Source: Podocnemis expansa
Lineage: Eukaryota; Chordata; Testudines; Podocnemididae
Length of the DNA stretch: 64,000 bases
Direction of reading: 5' to 3'
Assembly: GCA_007922195.1 (NCBI GenBank)
Contig: ML682029.1
Coordinates: forward strand, 3,274,115-3,338,114
Within the stretch, counting starts at the first letter, position 1. Every line of letters begins with the position of its first letter. The position numbers and the translations under genes are program-made. This document shows, piece by piece, positions 40,801-52,446 of the stretch. Below the pieces are notes generated by a model. The model was not told the DNA's origin, made no database searches, and worked only from the letters and a program-made list of their open reading frames with translations.

Positions 40801-41344
40801 TTGTCAGATTGCCTTTTTGTGTAATCCATATGCCTAAAAAGGAGCAATCTCCTTTAGGGATCTCTTTAGGCTGGCCCATGTTACTGGACAGATACGGCTG
40901 GCCAGATCCAGAAATTTCTGGAAATAGGGAGTGGTAGCATTTTGAGCATGCTGCACAAGGTTTCTATTGTTGCTATGGTCAGAAGTGTGAGAGCAGCAGC
41001 CCTGAGAGCAGTAACTACAGAGAGTTGCAATGAGAAGAGTCCATGTGCTCTGTGTGTGACTGAGGAAAAGAGCTGAGCCGGGACTGGACAGCAAAATGTT
41101 TTCTCCCTGCTGTGGAGCATTTTGCTGTCAGAGTTTTCTCCTATGTGACTGAGGGCTTGTTAACCAGTACACTGACTGCATGGAGCTGGTTGCAGAGGAG
41201 AAAGAAAGGACTGCATGGATTCCTACTGAAGATTCCTGCAGACGAAGAAGAGGATTGCTACTTCTTTCCACTCAAGCCTCAGGACTTGAACAGAGACTGC
41301 AAGTGGGATATGGGTTACTCCACCTGAACTTTGAGACTCTTTGG

Positions 41345-41523
41345 CAGAACTGTAACTATGGCGGGGCCAACAGGGCTTTGCCCCGGGTGCGCCGGAAGGG
41401 CTCAGTAGAGTCGCTCTATTTAAGGGCAGGTTTCGCGGTGCCGGCTCCATGTGCCGCTAATGGCAAGGGGCTCATGTCTATTGCAATGCGCCCCGGATGG
41501 TGAAACAGAGCGTTACGGCTCTG
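41345..41523. mobile_element. Short hAT element, perfect 8-bp target duplication
   Basis: The ends are CAGAACTGTAACTATGG and GCGTTACGGCTCTG. Identical ctctttgg lies at 41337-41344 and 41524-41531. Same family as 33603-33780. 179 bp, noncoding. Confidence 0.85.
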
Positions 41524-41771
41524 CTCTTTGGTTTCTTACTGGTCTGTGTAATTTATTTTGCTTTCTTAGGATAAGATTTGTTAAATTTGTAGTTAAAGTT
41601 CATTGTTATGTTGATTCTAAGTACTGTTTTAATGTGGGATGATAACTGAGCAGTCTTGGCTGTATGTCCTTATACAGATTGGATCCTGGGTTTCCAGCTG
41701 CTTCTCCATAGGAATTGGGGCTTTATTTATTTTTGAGGCACTGGAGAAGGGCAGTTAAAAGTATTCTAGCT

Positions 41772-41959
41772 CAGGGGTCTCAAACACATGGCCCACGGGC
41801 CACATGCGGCCCCTAAAGCTATTTCTTGTGGCCTGCAACAATGCTATTGTTACCAGCATTTGCAATATTGTTGTATGAAAAGGTTTTGGTGGTGCAGCCC
41901 TCGGGCTAATGTCCTAGTCCTCATGCGGTGCTCATGGTGATTTGAGTTTGAGACCCCTG
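41772..41959. mobile_element. hAT-type element with 8-bp target duplication
   Basis: The ends CAGGGGTCTCAAAC and GTTTGAGACCCCTG are perfect 14-bp inverted repeats. The flanks ttctagct and ttctagcc agree at seven positions. 188 bp, noncoding. Confidence 0.85.
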
Positions 41960-41985
41960 TTCTAGCCCCACCGGAACATTACAGC

Positions 41986-42098
41986 CAGGGCCGTAACTAC
42001 AGTGGGGCAGATGGGGCTTTGCACCAGGTGCACCAGAGCGGCTCAATGGAGCCAACTGGAACGTGCCCCGGGCACCAGATTGCCATGTTGCGGCTCTG
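41986..42098. mobile_element. Short hAT element, 113 bp
   Basis: The ends are CAGGGCCGTAACTAC and GTTGCGGCTCTG. The flanks attacagc and gttacagc agree at seven positions. An internally shortened relative of 41345-41523, only 26 bp from the previous element. Confidence 0.8.
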
Positions 42099-42581
42099 GT
42101 TACAGCTGTGCGTTGTCTTTCTGGTTTGGAAGAATTTCTCCTCCCCTGGGTGGCTTTTCCTGAGAGGTGCTGGGCATCCTGCTCCCTTGCAAGACAAAGG
42201 GATTTACACAAGCTTAGTGAATGAGCCATTCCAAACAGGCAAGGAACTGGATCAGTGGGACTGAGCGGAGAGACAAATTATTTCCTGCCAACCTGATGCT
42301 CTTTTTGGCTCTGTTCACAGATCATGTTTGTCTGCAACACCCCAGGTAAATCTGACTTGAAGGATGCCCCTGCGTAGTGCACTATTTGGCATGAAAGAGG
42401 AGCCTGGGCTCAAGCAGTTTTTTTTTGCTTTCATAACTGTTGTGGCAAGAAGCCGAGGTGGTGGGAAATGGCAAGAGGAGATAGCCACCATGTGGGTGTC
42501 CTCCAAGCTCACCAGGAGTCAGGCCTGAGTTGAGCCACAGAAAGGGAGTGAGAAATGCACTTTGATACGTGTCCCCTCCAC

Positions 42582-43764
42582 CAGAGGCGGCCTTAGGCAA
42601 TTGGGGGCCCTAGGCGAAGACCCACTGTTGGCCCCACTGCTACCTTCCCTGTGGCCCCAGGCCCCTCTGCACCCTTAACTGCCCCATATCACCCACCAGG
42701 ACTCGTCGTTTGTTTTGCTGAACCAAACTAATATGATTATCCCTCTGGAACTTGTAAATTATTCTTGGGTATGGTATTTTTAAAGATCTTCCCATCATGA
42801 AGCTTATAAGTTGATCATCTTTCACGTAACATAAATCAGCTAATGCTGAACTACAAAGCTGAAGTGAACATTTTAATTTTTTTTAAAAAGTGTGAGCATT
42901 AATTAATAAATAAGAAGTGGTAACATTAATGATGGCTCAAAAATAACTAAAGTACCACATTTAAAATTTTGGCACTCAAATCTTACAAATTTTTCATATA
43001 GGCTTGGGTTTATGTGCCCTAGAGATATTTAATACAAATAATTATAATAAATAAAAATAAGTGAAAAGGGGTTTCTAGTGTGTAGCTATAAATGAAAAAT
43101 ACCAAATTTCAATGAAATTCTCTGAAGTACTCAAGTTTATAAGACTCTGGCCCCCTCAAAATATTAAAAGGTTAAGTACAAAAGAAGCTAAAAAATTACT
43201 TATCAAAAGAAAGACATACAGCACAGACATCACACACAGGTGTAATGATTGCCTAAGGGAAGCACTGTATTTAGATGTAGCAGCCTATATGGACCTATCT
43301 GGTAACCTGAGCTAAAAAAAGCCAAAGTAAAAATTGTCACAGAGTCAAAGGAAAAGGCAAAAGAACAGGTAAAAAAGAAAAGAAAAGGCAGTATTTCACA
43401 AAATTAAAAAATGGCAAAATAAATGGCCATACTGAGGAATTAAAAGCTGAGGCCACTGGAAAAGTTCCTGCCGTTGTGCTGTCTATTGCTTGCTCCTGCT
43501 TTTTGAGCATGTCGCTGTGAAGGTGATGGGTAGAGAATGGTGAAATCTGCATTTCAGATGAAGCACAGATCCTAATGATAGCTTGCCTTGATGAGCCAAG
43601 ACTGAAAAGTGCTTAGGCTTCCAGCCCTACTAGCTCTGCTAGATGGGAAAAAATTCTATATTTTTCTATGTTTTCATTTCTGTCCACTAAATTGAGGAGG
43701 GGGGCCCTTATTGCTTGGGGCCCTAGGCAGCTGCCTGCTTTGCCTACCCCAAAAGCCACCACTG
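42582..43764. mobile_element. 1.18-kb hAT-type element with perfect target duplication
   Basis: The ends CAGAGGCGGCCTTAGG and CCAAAAGCCACCACTG are imperfect inverted repeats. The flanks ccctccac are identical at 42574-42581 and 43765-43772. The inside is AT-rich, unlike both sides, and includes a Penelope-like 3' tip at about 42694-42757. No transposase frame was recognised; the 67-residue frame at 43112 is unassigned. Confidence 0.8.
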
Positions 43765-44468
43765 CCCTCCACAATCATCCTCACCCTGCACAGATCCAGT
43801 AATCTGCCAGGGAAGGGGTCCCCCCCTCTTGGGAGGTGAATGAGGAAGGTCCCCTCTGCATTCACATTAGGGATTCAGCAGGAAGGGAGAGAGAATCTTC
43901 TTCATTCATTTCCCAGCCCATTGCTCTCTCCAGTCCTTTGTTAGGCCAATTAAATAAATTCCCATGCAAAAATCTTTCTTGCAAGATGTTTAAAGCTGCA
44001 AGCCCACCCCGCTGTGTTGAGCAAGCTGCACTTTTCCAGTGCATTAAAAAAACCTAAAATAAAGGCTGCCTCTCAGGAATTTCAACCCTGAGGTTTCGCT
44101 TCCCTAACAAGCCCCAGTCATGCTCACAAAATACCTAGGACCTTCACTCTGCTCCCATCACGCTGTGAAGTTGGAGCAGTCTTGGCTGGGTCTGGCAAGC
44201 ATTGTTTGGCATCACAGCCAGGCTGGGGCTTAAAGAAGCTGGGAAAGGAAGCTGTTAAGAGAGAGTGAGATTGATGCTGTCAATTTGATTGATGGATCAA
44301 ACACCCAACTCTTGTTCAAGAGCATCTGGCCCGATTCTCAACTGACTTTCATCTTATATCTCAGGATCCCCTTGCTTAAATGACCCCAAATTTGGACTGC
44401 TGTCCCGGTCAGTGCCCCTGTGCAGCCCCCCAAATTTCACAGCAATCTGAATAGCTATGCAGATTTTA

Positions 44469-44667
44469 AAGGCGTAGCCTTTTAGCCCGTATACAGCAAA
44501 AACAAGAGTCCTGTGGGGCCTTAAGCACTAACAAATTTCTTTGGGCATAAGCTTTCATGGGCTGCAACCCACTTCATCAGATGCCTCTGATGAAGTGGGT
44601 TGCAGCCCATGAAAGCTTTTGCCCGAAGAAATTTGTTAGTTTTGAAGGTGCCACAGAACTCTTGTTC
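44469..44667. mobile_element. Palindromic Penelope-type unit, 12-bp target duplication
   Basis: Two outward 3' ends meet around the centre cagatgcctctgatg (about 44578-44592). The flanks atgcagatttta and atgcaaatttta (44457-44468 and 44668-44679) differ at one base. The left arm again carries extra sequence (gcccgtatacagc). Confidence 0.75.
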
Positions 44668-44679
44668 ATGCAAATTTTA

Positions 44680-45670
44680 GATCTCTTAAAATAGTCATGG
44701 TTTAAACAGAAGTTAGTCTCACTCTTAGTGATAGCAGATCTCAGAGTCCCCTGTAAATATAGTCATTTACATATATGCAAAACAAGTGCAATCTTGTGCA
44801 AAAGGCTACCAGCCAGCATGAATAGCATTTTTATCTCCATTGTGCACAGGCGTAAATAATGAGACAACGTGGAAGGCAATGGAGGATCAGGCCCAAAGTG
44901 TTGTGAAAATGGTTTTAAAAATGCATATTGCCTTAAGATAATATATAGTGTCTGGGGTTTGTTAGTGCTAAATGCCTGCTTTTGCTCTTTTAACACTAGA
45001 CACCGGCCCAGAAGTATGAAGGCGTTTGCGTCCCTTTGCTGTATTGGGCAGTGGGAACCTGGACAAGAATTCTGTGGTGGAGAGCATTTGGAGGGATGTT
45101 TCTTTCAGCCCAGTTGCCGTGGCAGCATTTTCACCTTTTCCCGATGACGGAGTGGCACTATGTGCATTATTTCCTCCCTTTTCCCCACGTGGGAATTTAG
45201 ACAGCTGCTGTTTCCACTGTGGCAGGGTGAAGGCTGAGACTATTATTTTATGGTTGCTCAGTGGCTTGGGGAGGAAATGCAAGCTCAGTTCGGATGTTCG
45301 TAGGGTACCAGATTTCTGTTCCGGTTGTCAGCTGGCCTGCGCTCAGCAGGGGAGATGTGCTAAGAACCCCAGTGAGCACTGGCCACTGTCCTCTCCCCTG
45401 GGCCGAGAGTTTAGCTGGGATTCGCTAATGTTTGCCTGGCACTTTGACAGTGTAAAGCATCATGGAAATGCTGTGGGTGTTGATGAACTCTGTGTGATGG
45501 AGCCTTATATTGCAAGGCGAGATGGCATCTCATTCGGTCCTGGGCCAGCACCACACAATACGGCCTCTTAAAGACTGAAATCCTTTAATTTAATGGTAAG
45601 AACTGGGATCGAATATGCTGGCCTGGGACAGGAGATCACACTAGGGAATATAATGGTTCCATCTGCTCTT
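44680..45670. other. Gene-free region with an unexplained frame
   Basis: A 181-residue plus-strand frame (45026-45571) has no recognisable motif or splice-supported homologue, and I do not call it a gene. No repeats were recognised. Confidence 0.35.
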
Positions 45671-45681
45671 ACATGGTACAG

Positions 45682-46085
45682 CTATGTCTACGCTGGCAAT
45701 TTAGGCTGAATTAAGGAGGCGTAATTTGAACTGAAATAGTCCCCGTCTATGCTAGACTTTCCTTAAATCAAATTAAGAAATTCCTTAATTTGACTTAATG
45801 AAAGCTTAGTTTGAATTAATAAGAACCACCTGTTAGTTCGAACTAAGCCTTGATTCGACTCCTTAGTTCAAACTAAGGATGGTGAATACCTGGATTAACC
45901 CTTAATTCGACTTTATTATGGTTGAATTGAGGACAGTTAGGTCGAATTAACTAAGTCGACTTAACTTTAAGTCGACTTAGTCCACTTTGCTAATTCAACT
46001 TAATCAGGTAGCGTGTAGTTTGAATTAAAGTCGAACTTATTAGTTTGAATTAACAAATTTGACCTAACTTTTTCTAGTGTGATGG
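45682..46085. repeat. AT-rich element with many TTAGTTCGAACTAA-type palindromes
   Basis: The stretch begins 'gctatgtctacgctggcaattt' and ends near 'ttttctagtgtgatggtagc'. The inside repeats short palindromes around TTCGAA and GTCGAC (gttcgaactaa, aagtcgacttaa). The style resembles 17587-17988 but with a different core. Terminal inverted repeats are weak. Confidence 0.45.
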
Positions 46086-47780
46086 TAGCAGGCATGCCAA
46101 GACAGCAATGGGCCTGTAGTTCTTCCGAGACCTTTTCCACTCTTCACTTAGCACAACCCTTCCCTTGGATCAGGTCTGGGCTGGTCACACGGGACCACAG
46201 TGGCTCTGAACAGACCCATGTTGTGTTGTTGATTGGAAAGCTGGGGGAGGGCAGACCTGGGCCAACTCCACAAAGGGCCCCTTTCAGCTGAGATCAGCTC
46301 CGAAAGGCTCCTCACAGCCGGGCGATGAAGTGACTCCTTTCTGGCTCCTGGACGAGGTTGATGTGCCAGTTTGAGTCTCAGTCGTGGTGCAGGACGTGGC
46401 CGCCCACCGAGCTTGTCTGGCCATCTGGGCAAGGAGCCCCTGTCATTGCCTGCAGCCATCCTCACCCGTTTCCTTGGAACGATGCACCAGGCACAATGCC
46501 TGCCTGTAACCGCCTGCCATGGTTTGGAGGACAGGTGGTTGGACAATGTCCTTAGCAGCTATCCCCCACCAGTCACCCCTCTGCCCTCTCCATTTTGCAT
46601 CCTTCTTCCTTTTTGAAATAGAAAAGGCTTTGCTTTGTGCTGCTCCCAGCTTTTTGGCTGCTGAGGGAGCAGATGAGCCCACTCTGAATGTGGGTCCAAG
46701 CCTCAGTTTGGACAGGAGAAGCTGCGTGGGGGCCCTCAGGGAGGGAATAGTCCCGTGGCAGGACAGACTGCAAAGGGTGAGCTGTGTGGCACCTAAGTTT
46801 GGGAGAGGGGGTGGGTTAGGGCTATATGGGGGAGACTTTCACGCCTGGTGTGATCGGCATCTTGCTTTGGTAACACTGTGGGGCTGAGTCTGTGAGCTGG
46901 TCAGCTCCCTGGACTCTCACGGATGTTAATGGCTGGGGAGAGTGTCCAGGAGTCACGCAGTACTGTGCCGAATCAGGCCACAAAACGTTAAAAGGATGCT
47001 AACCCCATGTCTGAGACATAGCCTTTTGAGCTGGCATTTTGAATCCCCAGCACTGGGGACAGGGACGCTTCAGAGCGATTTGACAGGGATTGAGGAGATC
47101 AGTTTTGTTAAACTGGCTTTCCATTCTCTCTCCTTTCTGCATCCACTGCTCTCATGCTGCTGTCCTGGAATAATCGATTGCTCCTATAAACTTGGCTGCA
47201 TGAGTCGGAGTCACAGAGGTGGAGTTTTGATGGGTTTTAAACAACACATCTTACAGGTGGCAGGCGGCTGCCTTCACGTGCCTGAACAGATCTCAGCAAA
47301 GACCCATCCTGCTAGCTTTTCCCTATAAATGCATGGGCCCAGCTTCTCAGCGGATGGAAATCAGTACTGCTTTATAATGGATTTAGAGTCATTGAGGATT
47401 GAGCCCCATATATTAAGGTCTAACAGCCCTGTGTCTTTATGAGCTGTCATTCTGACAGCTGTATTTTTTAGATTTCATTCAGAAACACCTTATAATTAAG
47501 AACAAACCGAGCCCCTTCCAGTGTTGTCTCCAGAGATTAAATCACAGTAATCAGTGCAAATTTGTCAGTCGATTGCCACCCCTCTGAGCCCCACACAACT
47601 AATTATCAAATCAGTTGGTAACTCTCTTGGCGCAGTCATTGGGCATGGCAAGACTATGGCAGGCTGTCACTGGACCAGCTTGTGCCATCTCAGAAAACTC
47701 TTTGGGGTGCTCCCTGGCTCCCTTTGTGTTGTCACTGGCAATGGGGACTAACGAGCGTGAAAAAAATGCAAATGAAATGT
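46086..47780. other. Gene-free region
   Basis: Long overlapping frames on both strands at 46.1-46.9 kb lack known domains and mirror each other. Nothing else was recognised. Confidence 0.35.
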
Positions 47781-47789
47781 GCCCAAAGA

Positions 47790-47866
47790 GGTCCTGGGTT
47801 CAATTCCCAGGGGGTTGGACTCGATGATCTCACGAGGTCCCTTCCAGCCCTATGATTTGATTTGAC
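47790..47866 (+). repeat. tRNA-derived SINE, 3' half
   Basis: The B box GGTTCAATTCC is followed by the CR1-like tail 'gggggttggactcgatgatctcacgaggtcccttccagccctatga'. Same family as 12998-13116, truncated at the 5' end. Confidence 0.75.
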
Positions 47867-47989
47867 TTCTCAGCTGCCCTATGACTGTCAGTTTTCAAAT
47901 CTCTGGACGTGTGATTAATATCATAACAAATTCAATCAGGACAAAATCTCACCACAATATGCTGCCGGCGGCAAGGCTAACGAGGTCCC

Positions 47990-48080
47990 TTTCATAGAAG
48001 ATTAGGGTTGGCAGGGACCTCAGCAGGTCAACTAGTCCAACCCCCTGCTCAAAGCAGGACCAACCCCAATTAAATCATCC
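47990..48080 (-). repeat. CR1 LINE 3' tip
   Basis: 'tcatagaagattagggttggcagggacctcagcaggtcaactagtccaaccccctgctcaaagcagg' is the terminal CR1 segment in minus orientation, severely truncated. Confidence 0.85.
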
Positions 48081-50774
48081 TTTCCTTGGCTACTGCCAAA
48101 CAACTACCTTTTGGAAGCTGTCCTGTTGGGGCTTTTGACCCTGAGAATCCTAGTGAACTGTTAACTATTGCAAAATATTGCTCCCAGAAGCTGCCACCAA
48201 AGGAAACTGGGATTCAGCAAAAAGCAGCAGCACGAGAGTTTCCGAAGAGGCTTGGTTTGAGTCTGATGATGACATTTATGAGACGTGAGCTACAGGTACT
48301 TTTAGGGCACATCTTCAGGCGGTACAAATTGCTGCAGCTCCAATGGACAATTTGCAGACATAATAGGAAAAAGCTACAGACAATTGGAGCTGTCAGAATT
48401 TACTCTGGCTGGGGATCTACTTTACTTACCTACTAAAAAGATAGGAGGAAAAGTGAAGCAGACATGCAGGGCAGGACTAAAGCTTTTTCTCATTTATGAG
48501 TGGTCCCCCCAGAACAATGACTTCAGTTTGAGCTAGTTTTGCTTCCCCCTTCAAAAGCAGTTGCAGAAAGATCAAATTATTACAAATTTGGATCTCAGCC
48601 ACGGACACATCCACTTTCCTAACTAATAAACCAACTGCCCATTGTTGCTGCACCTAGGACAAAACAGACTTCAGCCATGGAGCTGGCTCTCTCTCTTGCT
48701 TTCCCCTCCTGTCTTTACAAACAGCATTTTGTGTCCCCTTTCAAGATATCCCTGGAAAAATTTTAAAGTCATCTCTTTTCTCCATCCCTGGAACTAGTCA
48801 GTTTAACTCTGAAAATTGCAGTCGGTGCTTTAGCTGATCCCTTGCCTCAGTAACTCCAAAGACAGAGTCAATTTTGTCTCTTAATAGTGTCCTAGACTGC
48901 TTTTTGGTAGAATGCCTGGCTCCTTTTGCATAGAAAGACAGCACTCGGCAGGAGTCTGAGCACCTGTGAGTAGCACTGAAATATTTAAACTTTGTTCAAA
49001 TGAAGCTCGTTGCTTTTTAATAAATAAATCCCCAGCAATGCACTCACCTGTAAGTCTTCTGTGATCGGGAGGAAGAGAGCTCACTGTTGCCAGTCGCCGT
49101 CTCAGAGTAAAGAGAAATACATCAGGAACGTTAGCCTGAAGTTCTGTATCCTGCCTTTTCTTTTATTGTTATTAAGAGGGCTGTGATATTTTTTCTCTCT
49201 ATGGAAACGCTTCCCCCCCTCCCTTGTGTATATATAAAAATGAGTGATCACGGGGTCTGAATCGTAACTCCAGACGCGGAGCCTTCATTTGGACATGATT
49301 TCATTAAAATGAAATCAGAAGGAGCTGGAAACGTCACGGGGCCAAGATGTCCCTTCTCATTCAGAAAAAAAAAAAAAGCTGGTTATTGAAAGTCACACCA
49401 AGAAGAGGAGCTGTTGCAAACTCCAGAACACACACACACGCCTCACTAGAACCCACATTTTATAAGGTATTTAGGCCCAGGATAGGCACCGAGTGAGATT
49501 TTTAAAAGCATCGAGACACGTATTTGCTTCTCTAGCTGCCTAAGTACATTTACAAATTGAGCCTTTTGTCTTTTTGTATTTGAAGACATTCAGGGCAAAC
49601 ACTGTCACCAGTGAACACCACCGCCTTAAAGAAGTTACCTCTGAGATAGATTTGGCCCTTACTAACCAACATTTAACACAACTCATTTGTGGTAGATGAG
49701 GGAACTTGATTGTTTCCAAACGACAGACTGGGGAAACTGAGGCAGCCAGATTATGCGATGTGCCCAAGGCTACAGAAAGGATCCTCTGAGGGTGTGTGTT
49801 CGGGTTCTGGAGATCCTGCCTTCCAAAGCCCAGCCAGTTGCCAGAGTGAAGAGTTGCTTTGGTGGTCACAAAAGGCAACAAGGAGCCAAGTTAATGCAAG
49901 AGATGATAAAGTCTTTGGGATGAGTTATGGCTTTTGTCAAGACGTCTCAGAAGAGGAGTGGTTTGTGCAGGCTGAACAGAAGTTTGGGTGCGTCTTGCAT
50001 TGAGTGAAAGTCACGAGACTCAGACCTTCAGTTCAGTTGGGCTACAGCAAAAATTGAAGCTGACTGCTCCCCAAACCAACCTCGGCTTCTCTGAGGTGCC
50101 GTCAGGCTAGAAACCTCCCCAGGCCAAGCTTTCAGGTGAATGTCCCAGCTCTTGCCCCGGCGGGAAGGTCCTGAGACGAGTCTCTCAAGCCGCTGTAAGG
50201 TTTTTTGGTGAATTATAATCCCATAATGAGAGGCAGCCCAAAACACCACAGCTACCTCTTGGGCTTTTGTTTCCAGCTAAAACCAGCATGTGCTGTGCTG
50301 CAGACAAAAGCTGCAAAAGAAAAAGGCAACTGAACTTTTGCAAATATGGAACCTGATTTTCATGAAGTGTTTAGCACCTGTTGTCTGAGCATCTGGCCTC
50401 TAGATGTCTCTAGGGACACCAGTTTATATGAAGGAAGGGTGGTCTGCTGGTTTGCCGCTTGCTCAGGCATCTAGAAAGTGAAGTTCAATTCCTGCTCCTG
50501 CTACAGATTCTCTAGCTGAGCCTGGCCCAGTCACTTAATCTCCTTTTCCTAAAACAAGGACAAGCCCTCAAACAGAGGGGCTAGACAGAGCCAATATATG
50601 AGTGGTTATGGGGTAAATCCTTTGATGAACCTTACAGAGAAAGAAAGTGGAGTTTGAAAATTATTAATTCATCCTCTTTTTATCTGCTTATTTTTTCCCT
50701 TTCATGTTAATTCCTTCCTTTCTACCAAGGCTCTCTGCTCTGGGTTATGCAGAAGGACAAACTGGATGATTTTC
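48081..50774. other. Gene-free region
   Basis: The 116-residue frame at 48086 and the 113-residue frame at 49540 have no recognisable match. A MIR-like piece lies near 49725-49800 ('gactggggaaactgaggcagcc'). Confidence 0.4.
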
Positions 50775-51480
50775 TTCATAGAAATGTCAGGCTGGAAGGG
50801 AACTCCAAATGTCATCTTGCCCAGCTCCCTCTGCTGAGGCAGGGCCAAGTAAATCGAGACTATCCAGGACAGGCATTTGTCCAATCTGTGTTTAAAACCT
50901 CTAGTGACCGATCCCACAACTTCCCTTGGAAGCGTGTTCCAGGGCAATTACCCTGGTAAGTAGAAAGTTTTTTCTACCATCTGACCTAAATCTCCCTTGT
51001 TTCTTCTTATCCTACCTTTTCTGGACATTGAAAACAACTGATCAGTCCTCTTTATAACAGTCCTTTGTATATGTGAAGACTTGTCACAGCTCTCCTCTGA
51101 CAGTCTTCTGTTCTCAAGACTTCCTGTCTTGGTCTTTTTTTTTAACCTTCCTAAACTGTGGCACCCAAAACTGGAGACAATACATAAGCCAAGGCCCCAC
51201 TACTGCTGAATAGAGTGGAATAATTACCTCTAGTGTCTTAAATACAGCACTCCTGTTCATACCTCCCAGAATGATGTTAGCCTTTTTGCCCACTGCATCA
51301 CATTGGCTCATATTCAGTTTGTGATCCACCATAACCCCAAACCCATCACAGCACTACCATTGCTTACTTCATTATTCCCCAGTTCATAGCTGTGCATCTG
51401 ATTCTTCCTTCCTCACTGAAGTGCTTTGCACTCGTCTTTCTTGAATTTCGTCTTGTTGATTTCAGACCAATTTTCTCCAG
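50775..51480 (-). repeat. CR1 LINE, about 0.7 kb
   Basis: Minus-strand CR1 text runs continuously: 'aatgtcaggctggaagggaactcc', 'catttgtccaatctgtgtttaaaacctctagtgac', 'gttccagggcaattaccctgg', 'cacccaaaactggagacaatac', then 'gttagcctttttgcccactgcatcacattggctcatattcag'. The longest CR1 in the window; no reverse transcriptase part. Confidence 0.85.
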
Positions 51481-51604
51481 TTTATACGTGTACTTCGTAC
51501 TCCATTTGAGAATGGTTTTTCAACCCAGTTTGCACCCAACTTGTAGTGGTTTCATCCAGTCCACATTTCCTGTGTGCTGTTTATTTGTACTTCACGTCAG
51601 CAGT

Positions 51605-51750
51605 TTGTCCATCTTCGAAGCATCTGAGGAAGTGGGATCTTCTCCCACGAAAGCTCATGCAAAAAATAAATCTGTTAGTCTTAAAGTGCCACACAACTCC
51701 TTGTTGTTTTTTCACTGGACTAGACTAACATGGCTATCCCTTTTAAAATT
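51605..51750 (+). mobile_element. Single Penelope-like 3' end
   Basis: It contains 'gcatctgaggaagtgggatcttctcccacg', 'aaataaatctgttagtc', 'aaagtgccacacaactccttg', and ends 'ggactagactaacatggctatccctttt'. One copy only, not palindromic. Confidence 0.7.
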
Positions 51751-52255
51751 GACATGTTTCCACTACCTGTAGGATTTCTTTTTCACTTTCAGATCGTTAA
51801 AGAGCTCCAGATGGTGCCATATTGGTCCATTACTGTTCTTCCCATTTTTCCTTCTCCTCAGGATGGTTTATTGTTATGCTGTCTATCAGTATTGTCTTGT
51901 TGAGAAGCTGCCAGCCTCCTAAACTCCTTTCTCCTTTTTCTTCTTCCCAGGGGCCTTCACTCACCCGTTCTCTGAGTTGGTGCCAAGTGCTTTTTTGAAG
52001 GCCATTGTCCTTGTTTTGTTCCTCTCACATCTTCCTTTCCTTAGAGTCATGAAACCTCTCATATCATGTTCACATTCACACAAATTACATCTTGCTTTTA
52101 GGTAGAACAGTCCCTTTGGGGCTGAAAACATGATTCTGAAGTATTTCTATGCTAAACCATTAGTTAATGGCAAGGGGCTGCCCTCTTCCTTTAAGGTCAG
52201 CCCTGTAAAATAGCTCTATCTGTCAACCTTGCCTAGGATAGAGACTGGGCTTCCA

Positions 52256-52446
52256 CAGGGTTGTACAACCTGCGGCCCGTGGGCCCGAATCCAGCCCACT
52301 AAGGGCTCTTATCCAGCCTGCGGAGCCCACACACACTTGCATGGGCTGTGCGGGGCTAGGAACGTAAAAATAATTTGCTCACTGGCCCCCCAAGTAAGAA
52401 GAGAATGGCAATGTGGCCCTTCATCCAAAATAGTTGGACACCCCTG
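52256..52446. mobile_element. Short hAT-type element
   Basis: The ends CAGGGTTGTACAACCTG and TAGTTGGACACCCCTG are imperfect inverted repeats of hAT type. No matching 8-bp flanks, so the borders rest on the ends alone. A similar but weaker pair lies at about 52886-53360 (gagttggcaaac and gtttggccacctctgg). Confidence 0.55.

Noticed and set aside
45026..45571. 181-residue plus-strand frame
   Set aside because: No recognisable domain, no splice signals tying it to other exons and no homologue I can name. It could be checked by translated search.
46148..46887. Overlapping frames on both strands
   Set aside because: Frames mirror each other and have no domain signatures; typical of stop-poor DNA.
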